A stretch of 64,000 nucleotides of DNA. Source: Annona cherimola (Eukaryota; Streptophyta; Magnoliopsida; Magnoliales; Annonaceae). Below are positions 56,227-64,000 of this stretch, piece by piece. How positions within the stretch are numbered: position 1 is the first letter of the stretch; the number at the start of each line of letters is the position of its first letter. A program made the position numbers and the translations under genes. Location of the stretch: the NCBI GenBank assembly GCA_030490835.1, contig CM059975.1, forward strand, positions 49,653,174-49,717,173, in the 5' to 3' direction. The notes under the pieces were generated by a model. That model was not told the origin of the DNA, made no database searches, and was given only the letters and a program-made list of their open reading frames with translations.

Positions 56227-58702
56227 ATAATAGGTTTCGTCCCGAAACCTATTACATTTTAATTATCGGGGGTATAGCTCATATAAAATAGCTAATTTTA
56301 TGATCTTTCTTCAATACTTCAATGACTCACTACGCTTCCACTGCGCTACTCTGTCTTAGTGGTATTTTTAGCCTTTGTCCATTAGACCTATTGCTCATCT
56401 CTACTGTTCCTTATTCACACATGGGTTTCTCATTGGCATTTGTTCTTTTCTTTATGTCATCCATCTCTTATGCTTATGGTAGACATGCTATTATCCTTAT
56501 ACATAGAGAAATTGTAGAATTTCTCATATTATCATAGGGTAAGATCTAGGCTACCCATCTTTTCATACAAAATAAAAATCCATAGTAATCATTTATATAA
56601 CATTCATATAATATAATACATTCATTCTATAACATAGAGCAATCATTTCTCTCACATAAAATTTCATATATGCCTTAGCAAAAGATACTTTTGCTAACCT
56701 ACCTATTCTTTCTCATTTCATATTGTCTACAACTAGGTTATACCAGGGTAGACTACCTAATAGGAGTACTGGTTATTAAACCAGTCTAAAATATTTTCTT
56801 CCGGGTCTCCCTTTCTAGTTCCATAAACTAGTAAGGGTCCTTATCATTTTTTTTTCTAATCTCATTTCTTATGATCATCATAGAGAAATTATCTCTCTTG
56901 TACCTATCTTTCAATCGCATCGGAATTGAGAAGAATTCCGGTAATCATTCTTGCCTTTGTTTTTTTTTTCTTCATTTATCTACCATCTCTTACTATGATA
57001 TACCAACTTTTGTGGTATCATATATGTAATCTCATTTTCCTTCTATACATGCTAACTAGACATGTTTTGCTACATTTTTCTGCATTAAGTTGTAGAGACT
57101 TCCTATCAACTATAACTATCGATTGAGTTGATCTTCCTTACTCTTTTCTTTCCCTACACCAGGTTCCTTAATCTTTAGGGTCAAGTTATCCTTGCCCTAA
57201 TTGTACATGTTCATTATCAACATGTATTACATCCTGACGTCCTATTGGAAGATATTTCTTAACAAATTCTTCCAGATTACCTTATTTGATTATGACATAA
57301 TAGGCATTAGGATTTCCTATCACTCATAAGCATTGCCAATCAATGCTTGGACATTACATAAGATTACATGTTCAAATCTTAAACATATTCTTGCTTTCAG
57401 TCATCCATTGCTCAGCTTGAATAAAATCTGATTCACCTGAGAGCTTAAGTGGAAACTGTGCTAGCAAGACATTAATAACCTTTCCATTCGTTTCTATCTT
57501 ACCATTATCAACCCTTAAAGATTTGGGTACTGGGTAAAATTTATTACCTGTACCGGTTCGTCATTTCTACCTTCTTCTATTTAGTCATGTTGGGTATTTT
57601 CCCAAAGGCCTTGTATTATTTCTACTGTCTGGGCCACGAAATCTTAGGCGGCCTACTGCATAGCTCCTTCTAAAGCTGCAGTTATCTATTTTTTCTACCT
57701 GTGAGGTATTACCTGTAGCGGTAGCACCTTCAATTCTTTGACTCAAGGGTTATAGTAGCCCGCCATTGACGAATCCTTGGTCGTTCAAACTTGTTACTAG
57801 CTTCTCTTCTTTCCTGTTGACTCATATCTGCAACCGTCTTTCCCTTGTTCAAAACTAAGGTGATAGGCATGTTGTAGAATGCAACATATAAAATTATGTC
57901 AATATCATATCTTATCACAAAATTATTCGCATCATATATAGTCAATATGATCATCTCTGATCATAGAATCATCATACATAGTAAATTTTATAATCTAGAA
58001 AGATCAATGACCTTTCCTTTTTCATATATACTTAGCATTTGAATGAAATCAAACGCATTTACATTTTCATAACATCAAACATTATACATTAGGAGTAAAA
58101 AAAACTCCCTTTTTCCTACCCTTCTCGTTTCTATCTTCTCTTTTCATGGTGTACAGTTGTTTTTCCTTACACATACAGATTATACCTACTGTCATTTTAT
58201 CATAACCATAAATTCTAAACCAACAATCACTTAGAAAATTGGCGCCTTGGTGCCTTCCATATGTCATCATGACTCTATACCTTAAACATATGTATCATAT
58301 AGCACAGTCTCGTGCTATCTTAAGTAAGGTATAGCTTAGCTTAGGTAAGGGGGTCTCTATGTAGAGTTTCATAACCCATCATCTATTCTTATTTCCTTCT
58401 ATCCTTTGTCTTTTCTCAGATTCTCCTACCTCCTTTTCATCTCATTGTCCTCATATCATTTTTCCTTCATATACCATCTATACTATGAAACATAGTATAC
58501 CAGCTATATTTCCTTATATAGCTATATTATTGTGTCATAATGACACACAGTATAAGACAATACATATTGTATATGTCTTATAATTTTCAACCTATCTCTT
58601 TCATCATTATCCATTTTTCTTCTATATCTATCTATCAATCCTTGCTAAAATATCATCTTTGTGATATCAAGTCTTTTCTTACCACGCCTATTTACCAATC
58701 CA
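56227..58702 (-). pseudogene. Gypsy E interior with degenerate gag
   Basis: About 2.5 kb. On the reverse strand a decayed gag core can be recognised near 57200-57500 at the place equivalent to 12390-12650 in gypsy A. The rest is leader-like or too decayed. There is no protease, reverse transcriptase or integrase. Short ORFs do not agree between A and E. Confidence 0.6.
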
Positions 58703-58806
58703 TGCTCTGATACCAAGCTTTGTGGCACCCCAAACCGAGACGTCATTTCCTTACCTCAAGACCTTATCGAATGGTAAATGTGAATCAGGATTGTTGCCCT
58801 GATCAC
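58691..58806 (-). other. Gypsy E U5 hairpin and primer-binding site in a stem
   Basis: Primer site TGGTATCAGAGCA (reverse of 58703-58715). Canonical hairpin 58780-58806. Enclosing arms at 58691-58700 and 58769-58778 pair with one mismatch. Confidence 0.72.
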
Positions 58807-61176
58807 GCGGCGGGTTCTTAATTGGATCTCGTCCAAAATTTTTTTTTTTCGTTCATCATCATTTTCTTCACATTCTACATACTCAGTCATATCTTTACAT
58901 TTCACACCATTATTCATCAATCATTTCTTTAAAATCAACATCATACATAATACAAGCGGCAATACACTTGTAATAAATTTCATCATCTCATTCATAGCAT
59001 CTCTTTATATTTTTCTACAATGACATTTACATTTCCACACATACATACATTCAATCATTGAATCACATAGAACTTATAATTATAAATGAGTTCATATACA
59101 TCAACATACCTTAGCACTTCAAACCATGCTATCCCATTTCTTATAGCCCACTTGGCTACCATCACGTACCTTTCTTCTCCTGCTTAGGTTCGCAACCTCT
59201 TGAGTTTCCGGTACCTGTCTAAGGTTTGGGAAAACAAAACGTGAGTGACAACTCAGTAAGCAAGCATTTTATCATTAGGGCAAGACTTCCTTGAAAACCT
59301 TTTCATAAATATCTTGAACACTTTTTTCATGAGGACATTTATATGTCCTAAAATATTATCATGAAATCGATTGTTCATGAGGACAAATTTATGTCCTTGA
59401 ACATTATTATAAAATATTCATTCTTAAAAATCATTTACAAGTCACCTCTGGGCTTGTTAAGGCAAAACATGTGTGTTTTACCCTTTTTTTTAACTTTGTT
59501 TAGTCTTGTATGAACATTTCCAATGTTCCAAGACATTTACATAAAATCATCTTTTGCCCGTGGACGTTTTACATCCAAAATATTTTTCTCATAAATCCTT
59601 TGGCAAGGGAGGACATTCTCATGTCCTAAAACATTATTTACATAAGCCTTTCTCGGCAAAGGATATTTTTATGTCCAAAAATATTTTTCATCATAAAATC
59701 CTTTAGCAAGAGACATTTAATGTCTCAAAATATTTTTTACATAGCTTCCTTTGGCAATGGTCTGTTGGTTTGCTTGGGTGAAAAATCCCACACTTAGCCA
59801 ATTTCCAACCCTCTTTCACTATGGACGTGCATGGGTTTATAGGAGCTGGAATTTTTCCAGCTGCGGGCCCCACTTCTTGGTGCATTTCCATACACATTAA
59901 TGCTTCCTTATCTAACTTATGGCTGGTTGAATTACAGCCTAGTATAATGAGATTTTACCATTTTTCAAAAATCACAAAATCTGCATCAATCCTAGCCTTC
60001 CAAGTTGTCCAGCCTTGCACGTCCATTGCTGCCCATTTTTGCATCAACTTTTTCATTTTTTTAAATCCCATTTTGAGGGTAAATTATACACTTAATTACC
60101 CCTTAATTAATCCATTAATTTATCATGAAAAATTTCAACAAAAGTGGCAGCAACAATAGCACATTTCTGCACGTTAAAATGGCCATATGCTGTCCACTTA
60201 TTCCATCTCCAATGCATCTGCATCTCATGATTGTTTTGCTAAAAATTTTGCATGTTTAAAAACATATTTTAGTCTCCCTACATGTCAGCAACATTTGCGG
60301 CATCTTTAACAAATAAAAAAAATCAAAAATATATATCAAGGCAGCCCCTTGGACGTCCCATGTTGCCACACCACTTATGCTAGATTGTTTGCTATGTAGC
60401 TCCATGATCATATGCATTTATTGGCTGGATAATTCTCATATTTTTTCATTTCAAATAAATAAACAAAATACCCAAGAAATGGCCTGTAATTTCCACCTCA
60501 ATTCCCATTCACATCATGCAATTATGCTTAGTACTCTAGCATTAAATGCAATGTACTCATGTGGAGCATTAGTCAACCAAACTTACCTTTTTCATTGCAG
60601 GTATTTTTCCCATATTTCATGTTAAATCCAAGCCATTCAAAATAAACGTCTCATAATTTCATTCAACCGTTTCAAATTTCATCTCAATCCGATTTTCCTA
60701 ACTTCCGTTATAGCCGTTTAAAGTTAACGGTTGAAATTAAAATATGATCAATAAATCATAGCTCTCATTTCATCAAGAAATTTCATAGGCCATTAATTTC
60801 ATAATATCAAGCCCAATATCATTAATTTTCATTTCAAATTTTACTTGAATCCACCTTACAGGCGTTGAGTTATGAATTTTCTAGTATTTTTCCATTAAAC
60901 TTGTCAATTATCATATAAATTCCCATAATTCATATTAATTAATGGAAAATAATTTTTCATGATATATTTGCACATTTAAATCAACATCAATATGCTCTAA
61001 TTCCATTATCTCATTTTAGCACAAAATGATTAATCACATCATTATTGCTAATCCTTAACCCTAATTGCGATAATTAGCAAAAATCATATAATACCTTCAT
61101 AATTCAATAATTCACAAATAATTTCATATACATGATTAATGCATAGATATGGGTTCTACCTGGTTAGGGTTTCAGA
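58721..61176 (-). repeat. Gypsy E 5' LTR (2456 bp)
   Basis: Opens TCTGAAACCC at 61176 (TG changed to TC) and ends CCACA at 58721 on the reverse strand. Compared with LTR A it lacks a segment of about 1 kb (the counterpart of about 17200-18100). No conserved ORF. Confidence 0.75.
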
Positions 61177-62977
61177 GGATTAAATTATGGATGTTAAATA
61201 TGTGTTAATACCCTAGATTTGGGTTAGGAAAAGTTGGATAAATTGCTGAAAATTCAGAATTATAAAACTGTTTTGGGTTAAGTACCAAAATATACGTTAA
61301 AAACGTGAAAAATGGGTTCCAAAGTTGCTGTTCTGAAAACCTATGATTAGTAGATTAAAATTCCATAAAAATAAAATTCCATAAAAATACCCTAAATAAA
61401 GTGTTAAGTAAGGATGTTAATCATGCTGAATTACGAACATGCATAAGTGGTAAATGACTTATGTAAATTGATTATGTGCAAAAATTCATGAAAAGTATGA
61501 TAAATTTCGTGAATATACTGTGCATAGTTAACTAAGGTTAATCTCAAATTTTAGGATTAATTAATGAGGCTTAAGGCAACAACGTGTGCTTAAAATGAGC
61601 ACCGATGTATAAAATTTTGGAAAAATAAGTGAGAAATGGTGTATGAAAGGTAATGAACCTTTAAATGATGATTATTGAATGATTATGAAGTGATTAAATG
61701 ATTACCCTACTTATGGGATTAAATATGATGTGTGATGGCCAATGTAATGCACAAGTATGTGCAATATATGCGTAAAAACTTGAAAAGTCAAATGGATTAT
61801 GTATATTAATAAAAATGGGTTGGGAAACTAAGTTGAATGTAAGCAAAAGGAAATGTATGAATGTTATATCATTCTTATGTAGGCAAGGGCAAAGAAAAGA
61901 CAAACTCAGAAAGCTAACGTGAGACAGGTAAACAAGCAAATTTTTAAATGATTTTATTTTCTAAATTGTTTAAAATAAATGCAACTTTTGCTCTAACCGA
62001 TTTGATGAGATTATTGAAATTATTTCAGAAGTATTTAAGGATGGTCATTCCTTAGTTAAATATGTATTGAAATGATTCTTTTATTTTCAAGATGATCTTG
62101 CGAAATTTCCTTGATAAATGTTATGAAAAATATTATTTTATTACGTTTTGAATGAAAAATCATACTAGCATGTTAAAGATGATTTTTATGAAAGTTTCAT
62201 GTGCACAAAGTACTAGGTCCACCTGAAAGGTATAAGCGGACCGATTGTCCCCCTTTGGTGTGGCCAAGTCGCTAAGATAGGCCAAAGGCCGGCGGCGCCC
62301 TCCCTGAGATGGGAGAAGATAAGGACGGATGGTTGTCTAGCTAGCTTCCATCCTAGGAAGTACATGTTTCACGGTTTTTATATTGCATTATGCATGTCGT
62401 ACCTATGATAGGTACAAGGACCATGTTTTCAGGATATATCTTTCCAAAAGGTATAAATTGCTTTCCAAGATATTTTGAATGAAAAATATTGCCTGCAAAA
62501 TAAATTGCCTGCAAAATATACAACTTGCTTATTGAGTTTCGACTCACGTTTTGATTTTCCAAACCCATAGATAGGTGAAAGAAGAGACCTGACAAAGGAA
62601 CAGGAGCCGACCATTGAAGAAATGGAAAACATTATGAGTTAATGATTATGAAAAATTTACGTTGGATGGTTGTAAATTAAATTGATGTTTCTGTGTTGAC
62701 ATATATGGATGATACATGTTGTGACATCTGATTTATATGATAGTTTGAAATATATCTTGAATATCATGTTTAGTTATGAAATTATTGGGTGGAAATGATC
62801 TATATATGCATGAGATGAAAAATGAAAGGAAATAAATACCTAAGGAAACATATTTAATTGGATAAATATCAATTAAAACCTGTCGTGTGACAAGGCAACA
62901 ATCCTGATCATGTTTACCAATCAATAACGATCCCGATGTAAGGCTAAGGATGTGACGCTCGGGTTTGAGGCGCCACA
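61177..62977 (+). repeat. Gypsy F 5' LTR, start missing
   Basis: 1.8 kb of LTR from its middle to the end CGCCACA. It joins the start of LTR E head-to-head at 61176/61177. Confidence 0.75.
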
Positions 62978-63007
62978 GAACTTGGTATCAGAGCAAGGAT
63001 TGGTAAA
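62887..63007 (+). other. Gypsy F U5 hairpin and primer-binding site in a stem
   Basis: Primer site TGGTATCAGAGCA at 62983-62995. TTTACCAATC (62913-62922) and GATTGGTAAA (62998-63007) pair perfectly. The small hairpin (62887-62910) is weaker, with an internal mismatch. Confidence 0.7.
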
Positions 63008-63149
63008 TATGCATGAAAAATTTCTAAGTATGAAAATTAAAAGGATATGATGAGATATACATGATTCTGTGATGATTAGATGTGTTATTAACATGATGAG
63101 ATGCATGATGTATGATAATAAATTATCTTTGCAATGCAATTAAATTGCT

Positions 63150-63713
63150 ATGTCTGAACAGATAGCGGATAAGGGGAAGAGAATGATGAGTGCGGAAGAA
63201 TTACAAAAGGAGAGGCATGATGAGGAAAAAAGACACAGAATGGAGGAAAGCATGGATAGGTGGTGGGTATCGCAGTAAAATACAGTACTGTACAGTACCC
63301 AGCAGTCCCTCCAGGATTTCCACCTAGACACACTCCTGTCCAACCTCAAGGAAACTATCATGACCTCGCTGGCCAGCATAAACAAAGTCTAGGAGAGTCC
63401 TTAAGTTATGATTCTAGAGCAAGAGTTCTTCCAGGAACCTATCTTGGCATCCCAAGGCCTCCCCGAGTTCCCACAGATAACTTGTTTCCGCAAGATTTTC
63501 AGAACTTTTGGAATAAGATTCCAGCACCCACATCACCTAACCTAGTCCCGTGGTACAGGTTTATTCATGGGTGTGTTCAGTTCCGATACGGGGTAAGTTG
63601 GGATAGGATCCATTATAGAGAAAAAGAAATGGCCCTCTATATCGAAGAGCGTCGTGCTGAGGGAATTATTGAAACACCTGCGGCTCCTTGTCCCGGTGAG
63701 ATCATGTTACACA
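63150..63713 (+). pseudogene. Gypsy F gag N-terminal region
   Basis: Starts at ATG 63150 (MSEQIADKGKRMMSAEELQKE). A shift near 63275 moves to the frame with a Pro-rich stretch (PAVPPGFPPRHTP), then LVPWYRFIHGCVQFRYGVSW and IIETPAAPCPGE. It corresponds to the reversed region 47380-47880 of gypsy D. It is cut at 63713 by a copia LTR; the apparent last residues of the open frame are LTR sequence. No known domain recognised; gag by position. Confidence 0.65.
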
Positions 63714-64000
63714 TGTTGGAAATATGTGGAAAACAAGCTAAATCTATGTTTTTATGATTAACAAATCAATTTGAGGAAGTCTTGGCTACTAACACGTTTG
63801 TGGAAATGTTTAAGGGATATACATTTGAAGAAAATAAAGCATGGAAGGCCAAGTCGTTCCCCAAGTCGACTCCAAGATCGACTTCAAAGAGCCAAATCCG
63901 TCCAGAGTTGAAACGGGAAGAAGAGCAGGTGAAGTCGCAGGCCAAGTCGACTGCACTTGCGACTTGGGAAGCCAAGTCGCAAACGAAGTCGACTCCAGCA
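63714..64000 (+). repeat. Copia LTR start, cut by window end
   Basis: TGTTGGAAATATGTGG, then TTATGATTAAC and AGTCGACT modules (63850 onwards), matching the first about 300 bp of the copia-1 LTR. The rest lies outside the window, so solo LTR and full element cannot be told apart. Confidence 0.8.

Larger units (their letters stand above)
55536..61176 (-). mobile_element. Gypsy E, pol-less but uninterrupted
   Basis: Reverse-strand order: 5' LTR 58721-61176, primer site 58703-58715, interior 56227-58702, polypurine tract 56213-56226, 3' LTR 56212 down to 55536 (cut by copia-3). It has the same 2.5-kb interior as gypsy A, so the pol-less form existed before the two copies separated or both derive from one pol-less source. 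Confidence 0.78.

Noticed and set aside
63714..63757. C-terminal residues of the open frame 63260-63757
   Set aside because: They are the start of a copia LTR read in frame, not part of the gypsy gag.

Overview
The window is AT-rich plant nuclear DNA (angiosperm, probably a dicot; the species cannot be told from the sequence). It is made almost entirely of nested transposable elements, the usual content of pericentromeric or other heterochromatic regions. I found no cellular protein gene, tRNA gene or rRNA gene. Two superfamilies dominate. One is a Ty1/copia family of Maximus/SIRE-like layout: LTRs of about 1.75-1.85 kb, gag, pol, and an extra sense ORF after pol (ORF3). The other is a Ty3/gypsy family with very long LTRs (1.3-3.1 kb), a Met-initiator tRNA primer site and mostly pol-less interiors. 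A hAT DNA transposon, two small Tourist-like MITEs and a fragment of a second gypsy lineage (Athila/Tat-type gag) are also present.

Layout. 1-18209: gypsy A (+ strand), host of a young, nearly complete copia-1 (954-11959, +) and of an antisense solo copia LTR (12750-14501) with a perfect 5-bp target duplication. 18210-21545: gypsy B (+), a 3.07-kb LTR, primer site and only about 245 bp of interior. 21546-34635: copia-2 (- strand), a decayed composite with two successive ORF3 copies and two LTRs of different subfamilies. 34636-35719: copia LTR fragment (+). 35720-40026: gypsy C (-), two LTRs around only about 0.8 kb. 40027-40615: copia LTR fragment (-). 40616-50248: gypsy D (-), with degenerate gag, protease and reverse transcriptase, split by a 4.16-kb hAT element (42435-46593). 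50249-51708: two gypsy LTR 5' ends in opposite orientation, an inverted repeat. 51709-55535: Athila/Tat-type gag joined in frame to a copia-3 gag, with the copia-3 primer site and 5' LTR (-). 55536-61176: gypsy E (-), pol-less. 61177-63713: gypsy F (+), LTR, primer site and start of gag. 63714-64000: start of another copia LTR (+), cut by the window edge.

How the parts work together. In copia-1 the LTR supplies promoter (TATAAAAGG), RNA start and polyadenylation; gag forms the particle; pol supplies protease, integrase, reverse transcriptase and RNase H; ORF3 is a basic, coiled-coil protein of unknown role. Clusters of AGTCGACT-centred hairpins lie in the LTR upstream of the TATA box and again between pol and ORF3. 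In the gypsy family a conserved hairpin and a pairing that encloses the primer site recur in six copies, with paired changes in the diverged ones. Most inactivation in copia-1 pol, copia-2 and the hAT transposase is by in-frame nonsense changes, with few frameshifts.
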